From: Bacteroidota bacterium
GTDB taxonomy: Bacteria > Bacteroidota > Bacteroidia > Flavobacteriales > Flavobacteriaceae
DNA: 64,000 nt
Assembly (NCBI GenBank): GCA_021793375.1
Contig: JAJYSY010000002.1
Location: 21,745-85,744, forward strand
Reading direction: 5' to 3'
The notes beneath the pieces were generated by a model. It was not told the DNA's origin, made no database searches, and saw nothing but the letters and a program-made list of their open reading frames with translations. Positions 1 through 8,055 of the stretch are shown here, piece by piece (position 1 is the first letter of the stretch; the number at the start of each line of letters is the position of its first letter). The position numbers were made by a program, and so were the translations under genes.

Positions 1-81
1 ATTGCTAAGATGATTTTTAAGAGAAGATTATTTTTGATAAGTTTTTTCATCGATGAATTTTCTAAATATTATAGAATCAAT

Positions 82-2580
82 TTATAAAGCTAAAATATTA
101 GCAAATAAGCGATAAGCTCCGGGAACACCGGCAGGCAATTCTCTAAAAAAACTCAATCCTGTGTAAACATAATGTCCTTCTCCATATTTGGCAACCAATA
201 AACTTCCTTTGAGTTCTTTTTCTCCTTGATCATTCATTCCTAAAATTGGGGTGAATTTTCTATTCCATTTTTTCGCAAAATACAAACCTCTTTCTTGTAC
301 CCAATTATCAAAATCTTTTGAAGTAATTTTATTGGGATAATTCAACACTGGATGATTTGGTGCCAAGAAATTTACAGGAGAATTTTCATCTGTTACGCGT
401 TCACGACCTAAAGTCATTTTATAAGGAGCAATTTCTTCTGTTTTAATTCCCATCAGCTGACTGTATTGTGTGATTAAAGTTCCGCCTTTTTTTACATAAT
501 CAAACAAAACATCTTGGTGTAAAATCAAATTATCATTTACGTTATAAGCTCTGATTCCTGTGATAACAGCGTCGTAATTTTGTAATTTTTCTACACTTAA
601 ATTTTCTCCGGAAATTTCATCTACTTTATACCCTATTTCTCTTAATCCTGTCGGAATTTCATCTCCTGCTCCTTGGATGTAAGCAATATTTTTTCCGCCG
701 ATTTTAAGTTCTATGCGATTAGCTTTTGTTTTTGCCGGCAATAAAACTCTTTTTAAAGGAATATGAGGATAATCTATTTTATGTAATTCTTTAGTGAAAA
801 TTTTTCCATCGACTTCAAACTTGGGAGTAATTTCTGCTTCTGATTGCTGTTTTGGCGGAGTTATGGTAAATTTTAAAGTTTTGGATTGTGATTTTTGTTT
901 TAAATCTACTTTTATTTCTTTAGGAGAAATTTTCCAATCCTTTGGAATTTCCAAACTTAAATTTCCATTTATTTTATTTTTAAATGCTTGGATTTCTACT
1001 TCTATTTCTCTGGGAGAGTGATCTGCAAAAACTAAAACTTTATCTTTCATCTTTACAGAAACATCAGGTACAACAGCAAAAGGTTCTCGGATTTCTCCTT
1101 TAATTTGATCTACTTTTTTATAAGTTAAATCTCGTTCAAATGTCAAAGAAACACCATTGATTTCTATTTCAAAATCAGCTGTGATAACCGCCGGAGTTTT
1201 TGGCAAACCCAACAACTCTTTTTGAGGAATATCATACATCCCCGCAGAATGAGAATTTTCTAACCAATAAGGAGTAGTGTATTTATGATTTTCAGGAATG
1301 AGGATTGTTTCTTTTTTCTGAAAACTTTCTTCTTTTTTTAATTCTTGATTATAAGAAAAAACATCATTTTTTGCTGTAGAAAAATTTAGACTTTTTAGTT
1401 TGATATTTTGATTTGAACGGTTGATGGCTTCCGCATTAATTTTGACTTTTTCAGTTAAACTTGCAAATTCTTCCGAAGTGGAAATTTCTAAAAATAACCC
1501 GGTGGCAGCAGCTATTATTTCTTTGATTTGCTGTATTTTTAAATCTCGCCAATATTCATCTTCTAAATTTTGAATAAGCTGATAAGCTTTTAGTAATTCC
1601 GGAACACTTTTTTGCGGATTGGTAAAGTCGAATTCCTCTTGAACTTTATAAAGAATTTTCCCGATTTCTTTTCCTCTTTCTACTCTGCTCCAAGTGGTAT
1701 TTATACCTTCAAAAATATCTTTTCCTGCATTTTCTATATCTCCTTTTATGGGTTCAATAAAATGTAAATCTTCTCCTCTTTCTCCTGCTGAACCAAATCC
1801 TTGAGATTTATGCTGACTTCTACTTAAAGCGGAAATTTCTGTATTAGATTTTCCTAAAATCGGTAAATATTCTCCGGCGTTTACTGTTAAAAACCCATCG
1901 TGATCAGCAGCTAAATATTTTTCTTTGCTTCCATAAAAAAACCAAGAATCATTAAAATACATACGATTGGGTTGCCAAGGTTTAAAGAACTTCAGCTGTT
2001 CTGGATATTCCTCTTTTTTTCCTGACAATTCAAAAGCTTCTGTGCTTAAAATTGCAGAAGCAGTGTGATGTCCATGAGTATCTCCTTCGGTTCTGTGATT
2101 AAATCTGTTGATGACCACATCAGGTCTGAATTTTCTGAAAGTCCACACCACATCTCCTAAAATTGTGTTTTTATCCCAAATATTAAAAGTTTCTGTCGGA
2201 TTTTTAGAGAATCCAAAGTCTATGGCTCTGGTAAAAAATTGTTCTCCTCCATCAATATTTCTGGCAGCCAATAATTCTTCAGTTCTGATTACACCTAACA
2301 ATTCGTTGATTTCTGTTCCGATCAGGTTTTGTCCGCCATCTCCTCTGTTTAAAGATAAATATCCTACTCTTGCATTGGTTTTGTTGGATAAATAAGAAAT
2401 CATTGTGGTATTTTCATCATCGGGATGTGCAGCTACATAAAGCACGGAACCTAAAAAATTAAGTTTTTCTATTTTTTTATAGATTTCTGCTGAAGAATAT
2501 TCTTGTTGGTGTTGAGCAGAAAGAAAAGTTGTAAAAAAAAGAACGACAAAAGATAGATAAAAAGATTTCTTCATTTTCAA
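82..2580 (-). CDS. Secreted PIG-L/LmbE family deacetylase
   Basis: Predicted periplasmic or exported zinc-dependent N-acetylglucosaminyl-type deacetylase of 832 residues. A signal peptide covers about residues 1-23 (hydrophobic run ending in SAQ). The LmbE zinc motif AHPDDENT is at about residues 51-58, followed by the GDGGQN loop and, near residue 165, the HGHHTAS metal-binding segment. The long C-terminal half (after about 400) looks like beta-rich domains plus a glutamine-amidotransferase-like fold typical of the large bacteroidete members of the family. The natural substrate is not visible from sequence. It is a single gene, with a promoter box just upstream of the start; it reads leftwards to position 82. 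Family assignment is firm, substrate unknown. Confidence 0.88.
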   Translation of the reverse strand: MKMKKSFYLSFVVLFFTTFLSAQHQQEYSSAEIYKKIEKLNFLGSVLYVAAHPDDENTTMISYLSNKTNARVGYLSLNRGDGGQNLIGTEINELLGVIRTEELLAARNIDGGEQFFTRAIDFGFSKNPTETFNIWDKNTILGDVVWTFRKFRPDVVINRFNHRTEGDTHGHHTASAILSTEAFELSGKKEEYPEQLKFFKPWQPNRMYFNDSWFFYGSKEKYLAADHDGFLTVNAGEYLPILGKSNTEISALSRSQHKSQGFGSAGERGEDLHFIEPIKGDIENAGKDIFEGINTTWSRVERGKEIGKILYKVQEEFDFTNPQKSVPELLKAYQLIQNLEDEYWRDLKIQQIKEIIAAATGLFLEISTSEEFASLTEKVKINAEAINRSNQNIKLKSLNFSTAKNDVFSYNQELKKEESFQKKETILIPENHKYTTPYWLENSHSAGMYDIPQKELLGLPKTPAVITADFEIEINGVSLTFERDLTYKKVDQIKGEIREPFAVVPDVSVKMKDKVLVFADHSPREIEVEIQAFKNKINGNLSLEIPKDWKISPKEIKVDLKQKSQSKTLKFTITPPKQQSEAEITPKFEVDGKIFTKELHKIDYPHIPLKRVLLPAKTKANRIELKIGGKNIAYIQGAGDEIPTGLREIGYKVDEISGENLSVEKLQNYDAVITGIRAYNVNDNLILHQDVLFDYVKKGGTLITQYSQLMGIKTEEIAPYKMTLGRERVTDENSPVNFLAPNHPVLNYPNKITSKDFDNWVQERGLYFAKKWNRKFTPILGMNDQGEKELKGSLLVAKYGEGHYVYTGLSFFRELPAGVPGAYRLFANILAL

Positions 2581-2597
2581 AGTTTTCGAGGTTTGAG

Positions 2598-2605
2598 CAA
2601 AGGTA
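2598..2605 (-). promoter_or_regulatory. -7 promoter box of the LmbE-family gene
   Basis: Read on the minus strand this is TACCTTTG, a perfect match to the bacteroidete -7 consensus TAnnTTTG. It lies 18-25 bases upstream of the start codon at 2580, which fits a short leader. A convincing -33 TTG is not seen at ideal spacing (nearest about 25 bases away). Confidence 0.5.
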
Positions 2606-2728
2606 AAGTATTTGTAGAAAATCTGTTCATCAAAAATCGCTTAACAAGATAAAGTTCTGCTGTTTTTTATCTTAAAATTATTTTTTCGGTATTAAATTTT
2701 GCAAATAATACATTTAATATTTAGCTTT

Positions 2729-2743
2729 ACGGAAATATTCCGT
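2729..2743. promoter_or_regulatory. Palindromic operator candidate before the XRE/S24 gene
   Basis: Perfect inverted repeat ACGGAA-ATA-TTCCGT immediately upstream of the XRE/S24 repressor gene. Such repressors normally bind their own promoter, so this is a natural autoregulatory site. It lies only six bases before an upstream in-frame ATG at 2750, which argues that the ATG at 2783 is the real start. Binding is inferred, the symmetry is seen. Confidence 0.45.
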
Positions 2744-2782
2744 TTTTGAATGGATATTTTCCAAAACAAAACTTTACGAAAT

Positions 2783-3562
2783 ATGGAAAAAGAATTATTT
2801 GTCAAACGATTTAGAGAGATTCGAGAAGATTTACATTTTACACAAGTTGAGTTTGCAGAAAAATTAGGAATTAAAAACACCACTGCAGATATTGAAAGAG
2901 GAAGAACTAAACTTTCCGGAGAAGTAATTAAAGAATTACTCAAACAATTTCGTATTAATCCACTTTGGATTTATGGGGAAAGCAATCAGAAATACTTGGA
3001 TTTAGATAAAGTAAATGTAATGCCCAAAGTGATTACTGTAGATGGAGAAGGAAATGACAACACATTGATGGTCAATCAAAAAGCTGCAGCGGGATATCCT
3101 CAAAATATTCAAGAAACAGGTTGGCAGAAAAAACTCCCTGCTTTTAATTTGCCTTTACCGGAATACAGAAATGCAACTTATCGTGGTTTTCAAGTAGAAG
3201 GAAATAGTATGGAACCCAATTTGGAGGCCGGAGAATGGGTTTTGGGAAAAGCAATGGATAATATTTCTTACATCAACGAGGGAAAGATATATGTGATTAT
3301 TACTTTTGATTCTGTTTTGGTAAAAAAACTCTATAAAATTCCTAATAATTCTTCTGAAGTCAGGTTGGTTTCTATCAATCCGGAATATCCTCCTTTTAAT
3401 TTAGCTGTAAATGAAATTCAAGAATTATGGCAAGTGAATTCTAAACTTACTTTTTCTTTAAATGGAAATTCTGAAAATTCTATTTTACAAGAACTCAAAG
3501 AATCTATGGAAGAATTGAAAAGAGAACTCAACAGTTTTAAAAGAAAAAGAGCGTTAAATTAA
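2783..3562 (+). CDS. XRE-family regulator with S24 (LexA-like) peptidase domain
   Basis: DNA-binding repressor of 259 residues from this start (an in-frame ATG at 2750 would add 11). The N-terminal helix-turn-helix begins VKRFREIREDLHFTQ and continues through KLGIKNTTADIERGR. A LexA-like self-cleavage site KAAAGY sits in the linker. The S24 peptidase shows the serine in EGNSMEPNL and the lysine in VLVKKLYK, the expected Ser/Lys pair. The C-terminal tail is a charged helix (KESMEELKRELNSFKRK), probably a coiled coil. It probably undergoes autocleavage in response to stress, as LexA or phage CI do, but its regulon is unknown. The genes directly downstream are pseudogenes, so context gives no help. 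Confidence 0.85.
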   Translation: MEKELFVKRFREIREDLHFTQVEFAEKLGIKNTTADIERGRTKLSGEVIKELLKQFRINPLWIYGESNQKYLDLDKVNVMPKVITVDGEGNDNTLMVNQKAAAGYPQNIQETGWQKKLPAFNLPLPEYRNATYRGFQVEGNSMEPNLEAGEWVLGKAMDNISYINEGKIYVIITFDSVLVKKLYKIPNNSSEVRLVSINPEYPPFNLAVNEIQELWQVNSKLTFSLNGNSENSILQELKESMEELKRELNSFKRKRALN

Positions 3563-3621
3563 AAAGTAAAAAACGTTTAATATCTAACCCCCTAAATAAT
3601 GATTAAACAACATCAAAATTT

Positions 3622-4051
3622 ATGAAAAGAGCAATAGAAATTGCTCAACAAGGAGTGGATAACAACAAAGACGGCTCTTTTTGCGCTATTATGATGGAAA
3701 ACGGAAAATTATTACCGATAGTTATAATCAAATTACCTCAGAAAATGATCCCACTGCTCACGCTGAAATTTCTGCTATCCGAAAAGCTTGTGAAAAAATA
3801 AATTCTTTTCAACTGGAAGACTGTGTTATCTACACTTCTTGTGAACCTTGTCCGATATGTTTTGGCGCTATTTATTGGGCAAGAGTAAAAGCTGTTTATT
3901 ATGCTTGCACAAAAGAAGATGCCATTGAAATAGATTTTGACGATCAGTTTATTTATTAAGAATTAGATAAAAACATAGATGATAGAAATATCAAGTTTGT
4001 CAACCTGTTAAGAGAAGATGCAAACAAGTTTTTAACCTCACTCCTATTATA
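3622..4051 (+). pseudogene. guaD: Guanine deaminase-like gene, broken by frameshift and stop
   Basis: Remnant of a cytidine-deaminase-fold guanine deaminase. The frame from ATG 3622 gives MKRAIEIAQQGVDNNKDGS, the family's N-terminus. Near 3700-3712 the homology shifts to another frame, giving KIITDSYNQ, then the zinc motifs HAEISAIRKAC and the double-cysteine segment EPCPICFGAIYWAR. A stop TAA at 3957-3959 follows FDDQFIY, yet the same frame after it continues as ELDKNIDDRNIKFVNLLRE, a normal family C-terminus, to the stop at 4049-4051. A codon also seems missing at GSPFG, read here as GSFC. The frameshift and the premature stop together mean no intact enzyme can be made. An internal TTG at 3681 gives an open stretch, but it lacks the N-terminus. 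Confidence 0.85.
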
Positions 4052-4252
4052 GAATGCAACTGGTTAAACTGATAGTGATTAACAATCCCAACTCAACAAA
4101 AGCTTTTTAAATGTACTTATTGACAAGAAGAGATTCGCATCGCTTATCATCTTTTATTTTTTGTATAGAAACCACAATCGATGATAATTTTATTGGTTTC
4201 TTCTAAATTAGATAAGAAATACACAGAATAAAAAGGAGCCAATCATAGAACT

Positions 4253-5072
4253 ATGAAAAAACTTTCGCTCTACTTCTATTCTCTTCACTAATTTCTTTCT
4301 CTGAAAACAAAAAATAAGATTGTAATTACATCACAGATTATTATCAATTAATTTATAAAACAGACTTAGAATTTGAAACAGAAAATTATAAAAAAAGCTT
4401 AAATTATATCAAAATGTATTTAACTCCTGTGAAGCTAAAAATACATTTGAATATAACGAAATACGCAAATTCACGGAAAGTTCAGCAATTTTAGAAAAGT
4501 TTGACATCACCTACAAATACGCAAAAAATAAATTTTAAATGGCGTCAAATTAAACAAATCTCAAAATAATAAGAACTTTGATGAATTTTCATCATCAAAT
4601 TACGGAAAAAACTTATTACTGATTTTGAAAATAAAGTTGATTTTAAATTGCGAGACGAATTGGTTGAGATGCGAAATGCTGATCAATTATATCGTAGCGA
4701 AAATAACAAAAAAAATTGGGCTAAACAGGACAGTATTGATAAACTACATGAAAAACGACTAATCGAAATTTTTTAGAAAACTGGATACCCAACCGGCAAT
4801 ATTGTCGGATCAGTACTATGAATTATCCTAGAGATATTGAATTGTTTTTATTACATACAAAAGACAGTATTCGATTGAATTATTTCATTCCAAAAATTAA
4901 AGAATTTACAGTAAACGGAACAGCTCCACCAAGAGTATTGGATATTATGATTGATCAATATTATTCGTACAATGATAAACCACAAATTTATGGAACATAT
5001 AAAAGACAAGACGGCGAATATGCCATAATTATTGATGATAAAAGAAGTCAGACAGTAATCGAATTTCAATAG
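4253..5072 (+). pseudogene. Decayed DUF6624-like secreted protein gene
   Basis: A single ancestral gene of roughly 270 codons can be followed through several frames. ATG 4253 needs one extra A to read the signal peptide KKTFALLLFSSLISFS. Then come DCNYITDYYQLIYKTDLE after a stop near 4315, a shift near 4410 to NVFNSCEAKNTFEYNEIRK, a shift near 4535 to ILNGVKLNKSQNNKNFDEF, a shift near 4605 to ITDFENKVDFKLRDELVEM, an in-frame TAG after RLIEIF near 4774, and a last shift near 4820 into NYPRDIELFLLHTKDS. The tail (TGYPTGNIVGS, long middle, KPQIYGTYK) resembles the DUF6624 pattern GYP...VG...QIYGT. The open stretch 4818-5072 is only its last third. Family assignment is by eye. Confidence 0.75.
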
Positions 5073-5406
5073 GATTATCATCATTAAAACTAAAAGGAAA
5101 AAAGATAGTTTAAAGCAAATTAAACATGGATTTTAAGAGAAACATTTAATTATTCAAAAAACAAGTTTTTTAGATTTTTTCTTCATAATTCATAAACTCC
5201 TTTTCAAAATTATTAAAAATAAAGAATAAATTCTGCTGAAAGGATTTATATAAAATCATTTCTCCAAAAATCTAATTATATTTCTCTCAATTCCATTATT
5301 TTATTTTTAATTTATTTTTACTTTCTTATAGATTTCCTTAACTTTATTCAAGTTTTGAATATAATTTTTATTTAAAACTCTCAGGGTAATCAAAAATCAA
5401 GAAGAA
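5073..5406. other. Gene-free AT-rich stretch
   Basis: About 330 bases between the decayed DUF6624-like gene and the next porin gene. It is very A+T-rich with stops in all frames. No RNA gene, repeat or clear TAnnTTTG promoter was recognised. It may hold eroded coding sequence, but no protein homology was visible. Confidence 0.5.
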
Positions 5407-6600
5407 ATGACAAAGTTAATCTACAAAAAAATATTCTTTTTATTATTGTTTTTCTTCTCCTATTTCTTGATTTTTAGCCAAGAAAAACAAACAGAAATTG
5501 ATTCTTCTGCCACGCCGATAATTCCTGTAAACAAGCCTGATTTTGCCAAAAATATCAATGTAGTTTTAGATATGAGATTTGATTTTTTAAATCACTTTGA
5601 AAATAAAACTGATCCGGAAGATTTTACAGAATTTAGAAACAGTATTGTAGCTTTAGGAATTTCAGGAAAAGTTCATGAACGCGTCAGTTTTACTTTTAGA
5701 AATAGATATAACAGAGAAACAGCTGTGCAATCTTTAGATATGCTGGGCGGTTCTATTGAAATGGCTTATGTAGATGTTTCGCTCAGTCCAAAATTCAATC
5801 TGCAATTAGGAAAAATGTTTGCGTATTTTGGCGGATATGAATATGAGTTTAACCCTTTATATGTATTGGAATACAACGACATCCAAGACAATCTTTTAAA
5901 TTATGTTACCGGATTGGGAGTTAAATATCAACTTTCTGATAAACATTCTTTTGGTTTTCAAGCTTTAAATTCCAGAACCATGACTTTTGAAGATTTATTT
6001 GAAGGAAATGTTTCTGAAAAAGTAAAAGAACCCAAATGGCCCTTAGCTTTGGTTGCCAATTGGGAAGGAAGTTTTTTTGATGGACTTTTTGAAACTAAAT
6101 ACAGTTTTAGCCGATTTAGAATAGCAAAAGGACACGCCACCACCACTGCTTTTACTTTGGGAAATAAATTTGAATACAAAAATTTTAAATTGATGTATGA
6201 TTTTAATTATGATTATGAAGAACTGGACACCAAAGGAATTATCACTAATATCTCAGAGGAAGAAAATATTGCCAATGATGTAATATATATTGAACATTGG
6301 ATAAGAAGTGAATATGATTTTTCAGAGCATTTCACTGGTTTGCTTACTTTGATGACCAGCAATGCTTACACTAAAAATATTCCGCAAGAAAATAGCGGAA
6401 CAAATAGAATTAGAACCAGCTACGGAGTTGTACCCACAATTTATTACAAACCTTTTAAAAATCTGAATTTACAGTTTTACGCTGCTTATATTGGCAGATT
6501 TTACAAATATTCCAATTTTGCTCACCAACAACTTGATGTTTCTGATTATACTACCGGAGAATTTAGATTAGGATTAATTGCTCCGCTTTTAATTTTATAA
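5407..6600 (+). CDS. Outer-membrane porin-like beta-barrel protein
   Basis: Predicted outer-membrane barrel of 397 residues, resembling the phosphate-selective (OprO/OprP-type) porin group. A signal peptide spans about residues 1-24 (long hydrophobic stretch ending in IFSQE). The mature part has alternating polar and aromatic strands, e.g. VVLDMRFDFLNHFEN and KFNLQLGKMFAYFGGYEYEF, and ends with a long barrel strand (FRLGLIAPLLIL). The segment LGKMFAYFGGYE matches the place where these porins have a conserved glycine-rich strand. Substrate cannot be judged. It stands alone, following a decayed region and preceding a small membrane protein. Confidence 0.7.
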   Translation: MTKLIYKKIFFLLLFFFSYFLIFSQEKQTEIDSSATPIIPVNKPDFAKNINVVLDMRFDFLNHFENKTDPEDFTEFRNSIVALGISGKVHERVSFTFRNRYNRETAVQSLDMLGGSIEMAYVDVSLSPKFNLQLGKMFAYFGGYEYEFNPLYVLEYNDIQDNLLNYVTGLGVKYQLSDKHSFGFQALNSRTMTFEDLFEGNVSEKVKEPKWPLALVANWEGSFFDGLFETKYSFSRFRIAKGHATTTAFTLGNKFEYKNFKLMYDFNYDYEELDTKGIITNISEEENIANDVIYIEHWIRSEYDFSEHFTGLLTLMTSNAYTKNIPQENSGTNRIRTSYGVVPTIYYKPFKNLNLQFYAAYIGRFYKYSNFAHQQLDVSDYTTGEFRLGLIAPLLIL

Positions 6601-6701
6601 AAAGATTATCTGCTAAATCATAAAATAATTATTTCTTTCTTGCTGAATTTTATTAACTTCGAAAGCTAAATTCTCATAATCCTTAAACCTAAAACTCTCT
6701 T

Positions 6702-7025
6702 ATGGAAAAACTTCAATCTTACCTCAAAACCCTGAGAGTTGTTCTTATTTTCTTGACAACCTGTGAGTTAATTTATTTCGGAATTGCCTTAAGCGCCAGC
6801 GATTTAAGAAAAAGTCTTGACGATCAATTTTATGCAGTTTTATTTTTAGCAGCTTTTCACCTGATTATGCTTTTTATCTTCTTATGGCTAAATTGGTATA
6901 AATTACCCATCAATACTAAAATGAGAACAAACAATTCTTTCTTACTGATTTTTTTGGGAATTTTAGGAATGTGGTTGTGGATGCCAAGCAGCGACGATAT
7001 TGATGGTTTATCTAATTTCAAATAA
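6702..7025 (+). CDS. Small multi-pass membrane protein, unknown function
   Basis: Protein of 107 residues with about three hydrophobic segments (roughly residues 10-31, 44-64 and 79-96). The second is followed by NWYKLPINTKMRTNNS, probably a cytoplasmic loop. No family recognised. The ATG lies in sparse AT-rich DNA about 100 bases after the porin gene. Codon use matches its neighbours, so it is likely real, but no role can be suggested from context. Confidence 0.6.
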   Translation: MEKLQSYLKTLRVVLIFLTTCELIYFGIALSASDLRKSLDDQFYAVLFLAAFHLIMLFIFLWLNWYKLPINTKMRTNNSFLLIFLGILGMWLWMPSSDDIDGLSNFK

Positions 7026-7135
7026 AACAAACATAGCTTTTTTGTATTTCAAATTTTTATAAAAAAATATCCTCTTCTCCTCTTTCTTTATTTTTTTAAA
7101 ATAAAAAAACACTGCATAAATCTCTTTTTATTTTT

Positions 7136-7159
7136 ATTAAGGACAAAATTGTCTTTAAT
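7136..7159. promoter_or_regulatory. Operator candidate 1 of the RIC gene
   Basis: A 24-base imperfect palindrome with halves ATTAAGGACAA and TTGTCTTTAAT around an AA-type centre (10 of 12 positions pair). It overlaps a TTG at 7149-7151 that would serve as the -33 element, 20 bases before the TATATTTG -7 box. Position over -33 suggests a repressor or a nitric-oxide/redox-responsive regulator. The regulator is not encoded nearby. Confidence 0.5.
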
Positions 7160-7171
7160 TAGAAAAAAGTT

Positions 7172-7179
7172 TATATTTG
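7172..7179 (+). promoter_or_regulatory. -7 promoter box of the RIC gene
   Basis: TATATTTG, a perfect bacteroidete -7 element, 63 bases before the start codon and 20 bases after a TTG at 7149-7151. It lies between two palindromes, making this the best-formed regulated promoter in the window. Confidence 0.65.
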
Positions 7180-7189
7180 TACGGAATTC

Positions 7190-7209
7190 TTTTCGTTTAA
7201 AGACGAAAA
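7190..7209. promoter_or_regulatory. Operator candidate 2 of the RIC gene
   Basis: A second palindrome, halves TTTTCGTTTA and AAGACGAAAA (8 of 10 positions pair; one is G-T type). It begins about 10 bases after the -7 box, over the start of the transcript. It may be a second protein-binding site or a small hairpin in the leader. Confidence 0.4.
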
Positions 7210-7241
7210 TTAAATTTTAAAAACATATAAAACTTGTTATT

Positions 7242-7985
7242 ATGGTTAGCACATCAAATACTCAAAGAAAAATTCAAGAATTTGTTGCTGATGATTATCG
7301 CACCGCTGAAGTGTTTTCTAAATATGGAATAGACTTTTGTTGTCGTGGAAATAGAACTTTAGAAGAAGTAATTGCAAAAGAAAAAATAAACGGAGAAGAT
7401 TTATTAAACGATCTTGCTAATGCTTCACAAGCATCTACTGCTCAAAATATTGATTATAAATCTTGGCCTTTAGATTTATTGATGGATTATATCGAGAAAA
7501 AACACCACAGATATGTGGCAGAAAAGTCTCCTGTCATCAATTTTTATTTAGATAAAATTGCCAGAGTTCACGGAGAAAGACATCCGGAATTATTTGAAAT
7601 TAAAAAACTTTTTAAAGAATCTGCCGAAGACCTTTTAAGTCATATAAAAGAGGAAGAAAATATGTTTTTCCCTTATATCCGTGAGGTATTGGAAGCTAAG
7701 TCAACAGGAAATATTCCTAAAAAACCGGAAGGATATGAAAACATTGATAATCCGATTGCAAAACTGATGGAAGAACATGATGATGAAGGCGTTAGACACA
7801 GAGAAATCGCTAAATTATCTAATAATTACACCATGCCTGAAGATGGGTGTAATACGTATAAAGTGGCTTTTAAAATGTTGAAAGATTTCCAAGATGATTT
7901 GCATTTACACATTCATTTGGAAAACAATATTTTATTTTTAGAAGCTAAAAAGCTTGCAGATTCCTTACCATCTACTGCAAACTAA
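7242..7985 (+). CDS. ric: Iron-sulfur cluster repair di-iron protein (RIC family)
   Basis: Cytoplasmic di-iron protein of the ScdA/YtfE/DnrN family (247 residues), which repairs Fe-S clusters damaged by nitric oxide or oxidants. The N-terminal ScdA_N (DUF542) domain has the cysteine pair in DFCCRGNRTLEE at about residue 30. The hemerythrin-like domain supplies iron ligands in KKHHRYVAEK, ARVHGERHPE, LLSHIKEEE, MEEHDDEG and LHLHIHLENNILF, each on a helix. Length is normal. The promoter is flanked by two palindromes, consistent with stress-induced control, and a strong terminator follows the gene, so it is transcribed alone. The family is clear. Confidence 0.93.
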   Translation: MVSTSNTQRKIQEFVADDYRTAEVFSKYGIDFCCRGNRTLEEVIAKEKINGEDLLNDLANASQASTAQNIDYKSWPLDLLMDYIEKKHHRYVAEKSPVINFYLDKIARVHGERHPELFEIKKLFKESAEDLLSHIKEEENMFFPYIREVLEAKSTGNIPKKPEGYENIDNPIAKLMEEHDDEGVRHREIAKLSNNYTMPEDGCNTYKVAFKMLKDFQDDLHLHIHLENNILFLEAKKLADSLPSTAN

Positions 7986-8015
7986 TTTTATATTTTTTGT
8001 TTTTATAGTTTGTTG

Positions 8016-8055
8016 AACTGCGCAATTCTGTATGGGAATTGCGCAGTTTTTTTAT
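8016..8055 (+). terminator. Intrinsic terminator of the RIC gene
   Basis: A perfect 12-base-pair stem (AACTGCGCAATT with AATTGCGCAGTT, 9-base loop) followed by a run of T. It lies 30 bases after the stop codon of the RIC gene, before the convergent gene on the other strand. Confidence 0.9.

Noticed and set aside
3681..3959. Open stretch that looks like a complete small nucleoside deaminase starting at TTG
   Set aside because: The N-terminus lies in another frame and the C-terminus continues after the stop, so it is part of a broken gene.
4818..5072. Small 84-residue protein
   Set aside because: It is the last third of a decayed gene whose earlier parts are readable in other frames.
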